Below are positions 8,702 through 15,673 of a DNA stretch of 28,609 bases, piece after piece. Below the pieces are notes generated by a model that saw only the letters and a program-made list of their open reading frames with translations, made no database searches and was not told the origin of the DNA. The stretch is from Candidatus Flexifilum affinis. Lineage in GTDB: Bacteria; Chloroflexota; Anaerolineae; Aggregatilineales; Phototrophicaceae. Position numbers and translations under genes: made by a program. Positions within the stretch are counted from its first letter, which is position 1; every line of letters starts with the position of its first letter. The DNA is taken from the NCBI GenBank assembly GCA_016713325.1, contig JADJPJ010000014.1:1-28609 (forward strand), in the 5' to 3' direction.

Positions 8702-8954
8702 TTGGGATATTTTCTGCACGAACCTGCAAAAACGCCGAAATACTTTTCACCCGGTCATCCCAAAACTAACAGCAGAATTGCCACGATCTTGGGATAACTT
8801 GGATTAAATTGGGAAATATTGGGATGGAATCAACATTACAGAGTGGGTACATGAAAATGGCGATCTTTTTTTTAACATTGGGATTCTTTTTTGCAGGACT
8901 TGGGATCTGCTTGTCACCCACCCGACAGATCAAAAAAACGAGCTTTTATCCCAA
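8702..8954. repeat. Cluster of seven exact TTGGGAT/ATCCCAA motifs
   Basis: Forward copies of TTGGGAT start at 8702, 8789, 8819, 8878 and 8900; inverted copies (ATCCCAA) lie at 8757-8763 and 8948-8954. TTGGGAA at 8809 and TTGGATT at 8799 are one-off variants. Chance expectation for a 7-mer on both strands in 253 bp is about 0.03. Two copies extend to TTGGGATAA, whose complement TTATCCCAA differs from the DnaA box TTATCCACA only by exchange of the bases at positions 7 and 8. Confidence 0.8.
8789..8828 (+). repeat. Four tandem 10-bp iteron-like units
   Basis: Units start at 8789, 8799, 8809 and 8819 with exactly 10-bp spacing: TTGGGATAAC, TTGGATTAAA, TTGGGAAATA, TTGGGATGGA. The consensus is TTGGGATAAA. 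Ten-bp phasing places all units on one face of the helix, as expected for cooperative binding of an initiator or repressor. Confidence 0.75.
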
Positions 8955-9021
8955 ACCGTCAGGAAGCGTTGTAAACTTTTACGAAAAATATCCAATTCAT
9001 GACGATCCACGTTATGATTGA
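8851..9021 (+). CDS. Doubtful small membrane protein ORF inside the candidate origin
   Basis: A 56-codon ORF begins at ATG 8851 with GAGTGGG about 4-10 nt upstream; in-frame earlier starts exist at 8824 (ATG) and 8809 (TTG). It encodes a single hydrophobic segment (MAIFFLTLGFFFAGLGICL) followed by a charged tail ending KYPIHDDPRYD. The composition is AT-rich and unlike the neighbouring genes, and TTGGGAT motifs lie within it. It may be a chance ORF in AT-rich origin DNA. A real single-pass membrane peptide is possible but unsupported by any family I know. Confidence 0.25.
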   Translation: MKMAIFFLTLGFFFAGLGICLSPTRQIKKTSFYPKPSGSVVNFYEKYPIHDDPRYD

Positions 9022-9096
9022 ATGGACGTATGTCATGAAACTGAGTAAAATTGCATACTGGTAGCCTCACAGTTACCCATAACGCCGGAGATACTG

Positions 9097-9449
9097 ATGA
9101 CCGACTATAACGTGCAAGCAAGATTCGATGACGATGAAGAGGCAAGCATTGTGGAGGAGAGCACGTACGTCAAAGACAAACCCGATATCATCAAGGTTTC
9201 CGCGAAGTCTCGCTCCACGGCGGTAGCAGGAGCCATCGCCGCCGTCATGCGGGAGCGCCGTTACGCTGAGGTCCAGGCCATTGGCGCAGGCGCCGTGAAT
9301 CAGGCCGTTAAAGCGCTGGCCATCGCGCGGACCTACCTCGAACAAGACAATATCGACCTGATGTGCACGCCTTTCTTCAGGAAGTGGACATCGAAGGCAA
9401 TGAACGCACTGCCGTTCGTTTTACCGTCGAGCCGCGCCCCACGCCGTAA
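9097..9449 (+). CDS. spoVS: SpoVS family protein (Alba superfamily), one frameshift near the 3' end
   Basis: The core matches SpoVS almost residue for residue: IIKVSAKSRSTAVAGAIAAV, then RRYAEVQAIGAGAVNQAVKA and ALAIARTYLEQDNIDL. SpoVS is a small Alba-fold protein that affects sporulation septation in Bacillus and also occurs in non-sporulating bacteria including Chloroflexota and Deinococcus-Thermus; nucleic-acid binding is inferred from the fold. The start has GGAG 7 nt upstream. After about residue 94 the frame breaks near 9378. Moving by one base restores a family-like ending, FLQEVDIEGNERTAVRFTVE, and a TAA at 9447-9449. The corrected length is about 117 aa, against 86 in Bacillus; the extra residues are an acidic N-terminal extension (RFDDDEEASIVEEST). 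The stop overlaps the start of the PHP gene, so the two are probably translated together. Confidence 0.85.
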
Positions 9450-10308
9450 TGTTCGACCATTATGGCGTCGACCTCCATGTGCACACCAGCGCCTCCGATG
9501 GGCAGTACACCCCATCGGAGGTTGTTGGGCTGGCGCACCAATTTAATGTTATTGCCATAACCGACCACGACACAACTGATGGAATTGCCGAGGCTCGAAC
9601 CGCTGCCGCTCGCCAGGGCATGCCGTTAATCCTCGCCGGGATCGAAATCAGCACCGCCGAAGATCGCGGCGATGTTCACATGTTGGGCTACCTGGTGGAC
9701 ATCGAGGATGCCTGGTTTCAGGAGTCGCTGGCCGAATTTCGCGAGGCGCGGTTTCGCCGCGGCCAGCAGATGGTCGAGAAGCTCTCCCGGCTGGGCGTCG
9801 AACTGAAGTGGTCGCGCGTCGAGCAGATCGCGACGTCCGGCGAGAAGACCGGCGCGGTCGGGCGGCCGCATATCGCGCGGGCCATGGTCGAAGCCGGCTA
9901 TGTGGACACCGTGCGCGAGGCCTTCGACCGCTATATCGGCACCCATGCCCCGGCGTATGTCGCGCGCAAGCGCCTGCCCCGGAAGAATCGGTGGAGATGA
10001 TCCACCGGGCGGGCGGTGTGGCCGTGTTCGCGCATCCCGGCCTGGTGCCGGAGTGGCAGACGATATTGGCTAAGCTGGTGGCTGCCGGGCTGGATGGCGT
10101 GGAAGTCAACCACCTGTCGAACAATGAGGCCGCCCGGCTGGAACTGCGCGCGCTGGCGGCGAAGTACGGCCTGATCATGACCGGCGGGTCAGACTTTCAC
10201 GGGCCGGTCATCAAGCCGGGCAACTCCCTGGGCTGCATTTCTCCGCCCGAGGGCGCCGTGTACGCCCTGCACGAGCGCGCCAGACGCTACGCCAAATCCT
10301 CGCCGTAG
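9449..10308 (+). CDS. PHP-domain phosphoesterase (TrpH/YciV, RNase AM-like), one frameshift
   Basis: PHP proteins of this subfamily are metal-dependent phosphoesterases; the E. coli member YciV (RNase AM) acts as a 5'-3' exoribonuclease and 3',5'-nucleotide bisphosphate phosphatase. The metal-ligand motifs are all visible: DLHVHTSASDG (residues 8-18), ITDHDTTDG, AGIEISTAE, GRPHIARAMVEAGY, a His in AVFAHPGLVPEW, and GGSDFHG near the C-terminus. The corrected length of about 286 aa is typical. A base is missing near 9973-9979, since PEESVEMIHRAGGVAVFAHP is read in the next frame. The start ATG overlaps the spoVS stop as TAATG, indicating translational coupling. The exact substrate is inferred only from the subfamily. 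Confidence 0.85.
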
Positions 10309-10514
10309 ATTACATTACACCGCCTCAAATCTTGCGATACGTAGGGGCGGTTCGCGAGATTCTGTTGAAAAAGGGTCAGCGCTGCTCGAAACCGCGCTGA
10401 TGTCGCCGATGCGCCGCCGGAGAATGGAATTCTCCGGCTACCCTCCAAAGACGCGAGAAACCGACTGAAGTCGGTTGCCCCAGGAAGCGCTCATCCCTTG
10501 AATTCCGCTGGAGG

Positions 10515-10535
10515 AACCCTCTTCAGAGGGTTTTT
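10515..10535 (+). terminator. Intrinsic terminator within the inverted-repeat element
   Basis: AACCCTC and GAGGGTT form a 7-bp stem around a 4-nt loop, followed by TTTTTC. It faces the spoVS-PHP transcript. Confidence 0.5.
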
Positions 10536-10551
10536 CGGGGGTTTGAGGGTA

Positions 10552-10586
10552 GCCCGACGTTGCGCAGTTTTGCGCCAACGTCGGGC
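10552..10586. repeat. Strong GC hairpin
   Basis: An 11-bp perfect stem pairs GCCCGACGTTG (10552-10562) with CAACGTCGGGC (10576-10586) around a 13-nt loop that can add three more pairs. It lacks a T-run on the plus strand, so it is more likely a REP-type element than a terminator. Confidence 0.55.
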
Positions 10587-10752
10587 GGAACCGCCATGCG
10601 CTGCCTATTGGCTCTCTCTGTCTGTCGCTTGATCCTACCTCGCTTTCCCGTATTCTCCCTTTTTCAACAGAATCTTGCGAACCGCCCTCTCAGCCTCGGC
10701 CACATCGCGCTGTGCCCCTACGCTCGTGACCGCCTGATCGATTCTGAAGCAA

Positions 10753-11787
10753 TTACCTCACCAGCCCCGGATAATCGAGCAGCATCACCTCCAGCGCCAG
10801 CCGCAGATTGATGTTCGTGCTCAACCGCTCGATCATGCGGTTGGTGGCGTTCATGGCCGTCAGCGCATCCTCCGGCGAGAGCGCTCCGGCCAGTTGATTC
10901 ACCGCCTCCTCGCGGTCGATGTTGGCCAATTCCACCGGCGCATCATGGCAGCGCAGCAGCACGTCGCGCCAGAACGACTGCCACAGCGCCAGCAGCGTGC
11001 CCAGGGCCGTTTTATCCCTGTCTTTTCCCAACTCCGTAGCCAGGGCGAAGCGGCCGGCCCGGTTGGCGTTCAGGACGTCCATCAGCAGATCCAGCCCGTC
11101 GCTGCGCCGCGCCAGCGAGTCCGGGTCTTGCAGCGCGCGAATGGCCCAGCCAATTCGCCCGCCGCTCAGGTGCGCCAGCAGCGCCGCCGTGTCGGCATCC
11201 GCGCCGTAGCGCTCGCGCAGCACGGCCTGCACCGTTTCGACGGAGGCGGGCCGCAGATGCAGTAGCTGCGAGCGGCTGGTGATCGTCGGCAGGATCTGCT
11301 CGATCGACCGGGCCAGCAGGATCAGAATGGCGTGCGGGGCCGGTTCCTCCAGCGTCTTGAGCAGGGCATCCTGGGCTTGCGGCCGCACCTGATCGAAATC
11401 GGGGAAGATGCCGAAACGAAAACGGCCCTCGAAGGGCTTGAGTGACAGCCGCCCGATCTGCGCGCGAATGCTGTCGATGGTCAGCGTCGTCTCGTCTTCG
11501 CCGCGCTCGGTATAGAGCAGATCCGGATGGTTGCCGCTGGCGATCCGCCGGCAGGATGGACACTCGCCGCACGGACGCTGGTCCACGTCGGGTTGGGTGC
11601 AGAGCAGGGCCGCCGCGAAGGCGCGGGCCAGCGTGCTCTTGCCGACGGACTCCGCGCCGACGATCAGGTAGGCGTGGCGCACCCGGTTGTGCCGGATGGT
11701 CTGGCGCAGATGCTCGACCGCCCAGTCGTGGCCGAACACCCCCCAGAGTGACTCGGCGGGGTCAGATGAAGGGGTTCGCTCGCTCAC
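10753..11787 (-). CDS. holB: DNA polymerase III delta-prime subunit (clamp loader)
   Basis: HolB is part of the clamp-loader pentamer that opens the sliding clamp onto primed DNA. The GTG at 11787 is chosen because GAGGAG lies about 9 nt upstream and the family-like sequence begins soon after (ESLWGVFGHDWAVEHLRQTI). Visible features in the 344 aa are a Walker A GAESVGKS (44-51), a four-Cys zinc module (Cys63, 73, 76, 79; PCGECPSC), DQVRPQAQDALLKTLEEP, and TITSRSQLLHLRP at the SRC-motif position (Ser-Arg-Ser here rather than Ser-Arg-Cys). The C-terminal third is the helical collar domain. The open frame is continuous with the upstream protease only because of a frameshift in that gene; the two are separate genes about 160 bp apart on the same strand. 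Confidence 0.92.
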   Translation of the reverse strand: MSERTPSSDPAESLWGVFGHDWAVEHLRQTIRHNRVRHAYLIVGAESVGKSTLARAFAAALLCTQPDVDQRPCGECPSCRRIASGNHPDLLYTERGEDETTLTIDSIRAQIGRLSLKPFEGRFRFGIFPDFDQVRPQAQDALLKTLEEPAPHAILILLARSIEQILPTITSRSQLLHLRPASVETVQAVLRERYGADADTAALLAHLSGGRIGWAIRALQDPDSLARRSDGLDLLMDVLNANRAGRFALATELGKDRDKTALGTLLALWQSFWRDVLLRCHDAPVELANIDREEAVNQLAGALSPEDALTAMNATNRMIERLSTNINLRLALEVMLLDYPGLVR

Positions 11788-11948
11788 TACGGAGTCTCCT
11801 CTAAAATGTAATGTCTCGTGGGGTGGCATCGCCCCTACCCCATGACAGATCGGTCGCAGGGACGAGGCAGGCCTAGTCCGTTGACCATGCCCATAACAAC
11901 CATTCGCCGATCGGGCAACCCTTGGGTTGTCTCTACGAACGCCGCGCA

Positions 11949-13620
11949 TCACGGCACAACCTCGAAGACCGCCATAGGCGACCACGGACTTTCGCCCTGC
12001 GCCGTGCTCCACGCCTGAATCCACCAGCGGTGCGGGCCGGGGTTGAGCGGGAAGGGCGCCGGGTAGAATACACAGTGACGCGTCGCAGTACTCGACCGGG
12101 TTCAGCCACACGTTGAGGATCTTCGTGCCGTCGGCGTGGCTCAGCCAGAAATAATACATCTCGGCGTCCGGCACGACCGCCCAGGTGAAGGCCGGCGTCG
12201 TTCCCGTCACCATGCGCTCGATCGGACCGGTCTGCACCGGCGTGGCCGGCAGGGCCAGGACGCTCTGCACGGCGGCCAGGGCATCGACCCGTGGATACTC
12301 GAAGGCGCTGCGCGGGTCGTCGATCGTCACGCCGGTCGTCTTCAGCGTGTTCTCGATGGCATCCGGCGACAGGGCCGGCCGCGCCTGAAGCATCAGCGCG
12401 GCGATCCCGGCCGCCGTCGGCGAGGCCTGCGAAGTGCCCACGTAGCGGACTGTGCCGCCGTTCAGACCCGTGCTGGTGATATACGCGCCGGGCGCCACCA
12501 GATCGACCGCGCCGCCGCCGTTGGTGAAGCACGCCAGTCGGTTGATGCCGGTCGGGTCGTCGAAGCAGGACGGCCAGCTTCCGCCGAACTTCGTCCGCCA
12601 CGATCCGCTGTCCGGCTCGCGCCCCAGGTCGCTGTCGTACGTCGCTCCCACGGCGATCGCTTTGGTGATGCAGGCCGGCGCGGCGACCAGGTACGGTTCG
12701 CCCTGGTTGCCGGTGGCGGCGAAGGTCGGCACGCCCCAGAAGTCGCGCAGGATGGCGATGGCGCTGGCCATGGCCGGCTGCTGCGCATCGCAGGCGGGGG
12801 CATAGGCCGTGAACGTCCCCAGGCTCATGTTGATCACGTCCACCTGGAGCGTCTCCTGGTTGGCGATGATCCAGTCCAGCGCCGCCGCCCAGTCCGAAAG
12901 CCAGCCGGAGCCAAAACCGTCCAGAACGCGCACCGCGACGATCTGCGCAGCCGGCGCAAAGCCGATCGGCGCCACTGTCCCGTTGGACGTAATGATGCCG
13001 GTGACGTTGGTGCCGTGGCCGTTTTCGTCTTCGGCGCTGATCCCGGTGTTGGTATCGGCCGGCGGGCAGGAACCCAGCGCCGGCGTGCCCCCGCCGGTGA
13101 AGCAGACCTGCGCGATCAGATCGTCGGCCAGATCGGGGTGGTCGGTGTCGATGCCACTGTCCAGCACGGCCACGCGGACACTCGCACCGGTCAGCCCGTA
13201 CTGATTGTGCACCTGCGCCGCACCGACCGCGGGGACGCTCTCCGTCGTGGCGATGCCGCCCGGCTCGTCGGCCTGGATGTAGACCACGCGCGGGTCCGCC
13301 GCCAGAGCCGTCAGCGCGCCGGCGTCGATTTCCGCGACCAAACCGGGGATCTGGCTGAAGCGCCGCAGCACCACCCCGCCCGCCGCCGACAGCCGGTCGA
13401 TTACCGGCGCCTGCGCGGCGGCGACCGCCTCGCGTCGTTCGCCCGGCGGTGCATCGATCGACGCCGGGTCCGCCAGGGTGACGATCACACGGATCCGTTC
13501 GTTCTCAGCCAGGGCGGTGAAGGTGTTGGGATCGATCGTGTTCGCCTGCGCGTCCAATCTGACCGCCAGGATCAGAGCGAGAAGGGTGACGATCAGGGTT
13601 GTGCGCAGCGAGTGGACCAT
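11949..13620 (-). CDS. Secreted subtilisin-like serine protease (S8) with I9 propeptide, one frameshift near the 3' end
   Basis: This is a secreted S8 endopeptidase. Residues 1-26 form a signal peptide (LIVTLLALILAVRLDAQA). Residues 42-118 are an inhibitor-I9-type propeptide, which assists folding and is cleaved. The catalytic triad is Asp154 (VAVLDSGID), His202 (NGHGT) and Ser397 (GTSQASP), with the oxyanion Asn304 in ATGNQG. After residue 460 comes a small beta-sandwich-like domain (TPAFTWAVVPDAEMYYFWL). An extra base near 12066-12069 shifts the frame; correcting it gives PAPFPLNPGPHRWWIQAW and a tail ending VFEVVP before a TGA at 11951-11949, for about 556 aa. Uncorrected, the frame runs on into holB and gives a false 955-residue fusion. 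It has its own promoter and lies downstream of the sugar ABC operon, which has no evident functional link. Confidence 0.92.
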
Positions 13621-13661
13621 AACCCCAGGGCAATCGCGTTCTAGAACACCGGAAGTCTCCG

Positions 13662-13690
13662 ATTCTACAGGATCCGCCGCCTGCCCTCAA
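13662..13690 (-). promoter_or_regulatory. Candidate sigma-70-type promoter for the S8 protease
   Basis: The minus strand reads TTGAGG (13690-13685), a 17-bp spacer, then TAGAAT (13667-13662), scoring 4/6 and 5/6 against consensus. The predicted start is near 13655, 35 nt before the ATG at 13620. Confidence 0.55.
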
Positions 13691-13736
13691 ACCGGGTATC
13701 GCCCCCGCCTCAGGGAAAATGCATCCAATTCCCTGA

Positions 13737-13785
13737 CAAGTAGGGGCGGTTCCCGAACGGGCGGTTCGCGAACCGCCCCTACTTG
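13737..13785. repeat. Palindromic repeat of the GTAGGGGC family at the 3' end of the permease operon
   Basis: CAAGTAGGGGCGGTT (13737-13751) is perfectly inverted at 13771-13785, and a nested palindrome GGGCGGTTCGCGAACCGCCC lies inside. The TAG stop of the MalG-type permease (13781-13779) falls within it, so the repeat supplies the end of the gene. It may stabilise the 3' end of the ABC operon transcript or weakly terminate it. Confidence 0.7.
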
Positions 13786-14618
13786 CGCACCCCCGCCGTC
13801 AAACCAGAAATGATCTGTTCGGTTGCGAGCAGGAACAGGACGATCAGCGGCAGCGTGGTGATCACCAGCCCGGCGAACAGCGTCGACCAGTCGGTCTGGA
13901 ACTCCCCGAAGAAGCGCGTCATCCCGACCGGCAGCGTCCACTTGTCGGTGGAGCGCAGCAGGATCAGTGGGAAGAAGAAGTCATTCCAGAGTGGGACAAA
14001 CTGGAAAATGGCCACCGTCGCCAGTGCGGGACGTACCAGCGGCAGCATCACCCGACCAAAAATGGTGAACTCGTTGGCCCCGTCGATGCGCGCCGCTTCG
14101 CTCAGCTCCTGCGGAAGTTGTCGAAAAAACGCCGCCAGTATGAAGACCGAAAACGGGATGCCGGTCGCGGCATAGACCAGAATCAGACCGATCCGGTTGT
14201 CGATCAGCCCCAGGCTGTTTAGCAGGAGGAAGAGCGGTACGATGGCGAGCCGGAAGGGCAGCGTCAGGCCGGCGACGAAGAACGACGAGAAGAAGCGGCT
14301 GCCGCGGAAATCGTAGCGCCCCAGGATGTAGCCGGCCAGGGCCGCGACGACGGTCGCCAGGGTGACGGACGACACCACGATGACGACCGAGTTGAGGAAG
14401 TAGAGGCTGAAGTTGGCCTCGCCCCAGGCGGTCGCATAGCTGTCGAAGTTGATCGCCGTGGGCAGCGCGATCGGCTCCCGGTAGATGTCCCGCGTCGGGC
14501 GCATGGTGTTGGTGATCACGATGAGCATCGGCAGCAGCACCACGACGCTGTAGACCAGCAGCAGCCCATTCGCGCCGACGCTGCCGAAGGATATGCGCGG
14601 GAATCTGAAGGAAGTCAC
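13779..14618 (-). CDS. Sugar ABC transporter permease, MalG type
   Basis: One of the two inner-membrane permeases of a carbohydrate uptake ABC transporter (CUT1 type). The 279-residue protein shows six membrane segments, the first at residues 18-36 (LLLVYSVVVLLPMLIVI). The cytoplasmic EAA loop, which docks the ATPase, is intact: EAARIDGANEFTIFGRVMLP at about residues 183-202. The start codon overlaps the stop of the MalF-type gene by 4 bases (ATGA), a standard coupling arrangement. No ATPase gene is present nearby, so a shared MsmX/MalK-type ATPase encoded elsewhere is inferred. The reading frame is intact, unlike most genes at the window ends. The sugar is not predictable from the sequence. 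Confidence 0.93.
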   Translation of the reverse strand: MTSFRFPRISFGSVGANGLLLVYSVVVLLPMLIVITNTMRPTRDIYREPIALPTAINFDSYATAWGEANFSLYFLNSVVIVVSSVTLATVVAALAGYILGRYDFRGSRFFSSFFVAGLTLPFRLAIVPLFLLLNSLGLIDNRIGLILVYAATGIPFSVFILAAFFRQLPQELSEAARIDGANEFTIFGRVMLPLVRPALATVAIFQFVPLWNDFFFPLILLRSTDKWTLPVGMTRFFGEFQTDWSTLFAGLVITTLPLIVLFLLATEQIISGLTAGVRK

Positions 14619-15577
14619 TGCATTCTCCTTTCAAGCCGGCGGAACCAGGACTGCACCGCGACGGAAATAGTGAAGATGAACAGGAACATCAGGACCGCCA
14701 GCGCCGAAGCCAGTCCGAAGGCATCGGCGTCACCGCGGAAGGCCGTTCGGAAGAACACCAGCCCCAGAACATCCGTCGCACCGGCCGGAGAACCGTCCAC
14801 GCCGCCCATCGCCCAGACGATGCCGAAGGCGTTGAAGTTGCCGATGAAGGTCAGCACCGTCACAATGCCGATCACCGGCGTCAGCAGCGGCAGTTCGATC
14901 CAGCGGAAGATCTGCACGTTGGACGCCCCATCGATGCGCGCTGCTTCGCGCAGGTCCTCATCGATCCCGGCCAGGCCGGCGCCGAACAGCAGCATCGGGA
15001 ACCCAAGCCACATCCAGGCATTGACCAGGATCACCGCCGGCAGCGCGGTCGCCGGGTCGCCCAGCCAGGGGCGCGCCAGATCGCCCAGGCCCAGATCGCG
15101 CAGAGTCGCGTTGACCGGCCCGAAGAGCGGGTTCAGCATCAGAGTCCACAGGTAGCCGACCACGATCGGGCTGATCAGATAAGGCAGCGTGAAGATGGTG
15201 CGGAAAAATCGCTTACCCAGGCGAGGTTTGTGCAGCAGCACCGCGAACAGAAGCCCGAGCGTGTTCTGTATAGCCATGGTGCCGATGAAGAACTGGATGT
15301 TGTGCACGAACGCGCGCGGCACCTGCTCGCTGATCGGGTAGCGCGTGAACAACTCCTGGAAATTCTGAAGGCCGACGAACGCCCCACGGTTCAGTCCGTT
15401 GAACTCGAACGTACTGAAGACCAGGGCCTGGACCAGGGGGTAAACCATGAAGACGGTATACAGAAGAAACGCCGGCAGCAGGAACAGTGCGATCGTCAGC
15501 CGGGACGGCATCATCGTGTTTCTGCGCCGGACGGCAGGCGCTTGCTTTTGTTCTGTTGGACGGGTGAGTGTGGCCAT
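14615..15577 (-). CDS. Sugar ABC transporter permease, MalF type
   Basis: The partner permease of the CUT1 transporter, 320 aa. It has a charged cytoplasmic N-terminus (residues 1-27), then LTIALFLLPAFLLYTVFMVY as the first membrane helix, and further helices around residues 90-300. The EAA loop reads EAARIDGASNVQIFRWIELP at about residues 211-230. It follows the binding-protein gene after about 95 bp that hold an intrinsic terminator, and overlaps the MalG-type gene by 4 bases. The frame is intact. Together with its partner it forms the membrane channel through which the sugar delivered by the binding protein passes. Confidence 0.93.
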   Translation of the reverse strand: MATLTRPTEQKQAPAVRRRNTMMPSRLTIALFLLPAFLLYTVFMVYPLVQALVFSTFEFNGLNRGAFVGLQNFQELFTRYPISEQVPRAFVHNIQFFIGTMAIQNTLGLLFAVLLHKPRLGKRFFRTIFTLPYLISPIVVGYLWTLMLNPLFGPVNATLRDLGLGDLARPWLGDPATALPAVILVNAWMWLGFPMLLFGAGLAGIDEDLREAARIDGASNVQIFRWIELPLLTPVIGIVTVLTFIGNFNAFGIVWAMGGVDGSPAGATDVLGLVFFRTAFRGDADAFGLASALAVLMFLFIFTISVAVQSWFRRLERRMQ

Positions 15578-15594
15578 CCATAAACCTTTGCCAC

Positions 15595-15636
15595 AGAAAA
15601 AAATAAAGAGGGGCAGACTGATATTCAGTCTGCCCC
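15595..15636 (-). terminator. Strong intrinsic terminator between binding protein and permeases
   Basis: On the minus strand a perfect 12-bp stem (GGGGCAGACTGA at 15610-15621 with TCAGTCTGCCCC at 15625-15636, 3-nt loop) is followed by a T-rich run (15609-15595). It lies inside the ABC operon, directly after the binding-protein gene. Partial termination here would give more binding protein than permease, as known for other sugar operons. Confidence 0.8.
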
Positions 15637-15673
15637 GGTGATGAGTCAGGCTGTCAATCCGACTCGGTCGTGC

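Larger units (their letters stand above)
8672..8954. other. Candidate chromosomal origin (oriC) region upstream of dnaA
   Basis: This intergenic stretch is visibly AT-richer than the rest of the window. It contains a 7-bp inverted repeat (CTTAAAA at 8679-8685 with TTTTAAG at 8694-8700), long A and T runs, and the TTGGGAT motif cluster described separately. Its position next to dnaA is where many bacteria keep oriC. I saw no canonical TTATCCACA box. The assignment depends on whether TTGGGAT(AA) is this organism's DnaA box; a cluster of regulator sites is the alternative. Confidence 0.5.
10341..10721. repeat. Inverted-repeat element (MITE-like) with four internal hairpins
   Basis: A 31-bp arm at 10345-10375 is repeated inverted at 10657-10687 with one mismatch. 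An outer 8-bp pair, GTAGGGGC (10341-10348) and GCCCCTAC (10714-10721), bounds the whole. Inside are hairpins with stems of 10 bp (GCCGGAGAAT/ATTCTCCGGC, 10416-10438), 8 bp (AACCGACT/AGTCGGTT, 10459-10476), 7 bp (AACCCTC/GAGGGTT, 10515-10532) and 11 bp (10552-10586). No coding frame is convincing and no clear target-site duplication was seen. It occupies the space between the convergent PHP and holB genes and may be a non-autonomous mobile element or a compound REP cluster. Confidence 0.65.

Noticed and set aside
8571..9096. Canonical DnaA boxes (TTATCCACA)
   Set aside because: None found by eye on either strand in this region; only the TTGGGAT variant motif is present.
10416..10586. CRISPR-like repeat array
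   Set aside because: The hairpins differ in sequence and spacing, there are no regular repeats or spacers, and no cas gene is nearby.
10753..13620. Natural fusion of a subtilisin-like protease with the clamp-loader delta-prime subunit
   Set aside because: One extra base explains it; the correct protease ending and a stop are visible in the next frame, and HolB has its own start and ribosome binding site.
12136..13644. 502-residue plus-strand ORF
   Set aside because: It is antisense to the S8 protease, which has a full catalytic triad and signal peptide. The ORF is Arg/His/Gly-rich and matches no family.
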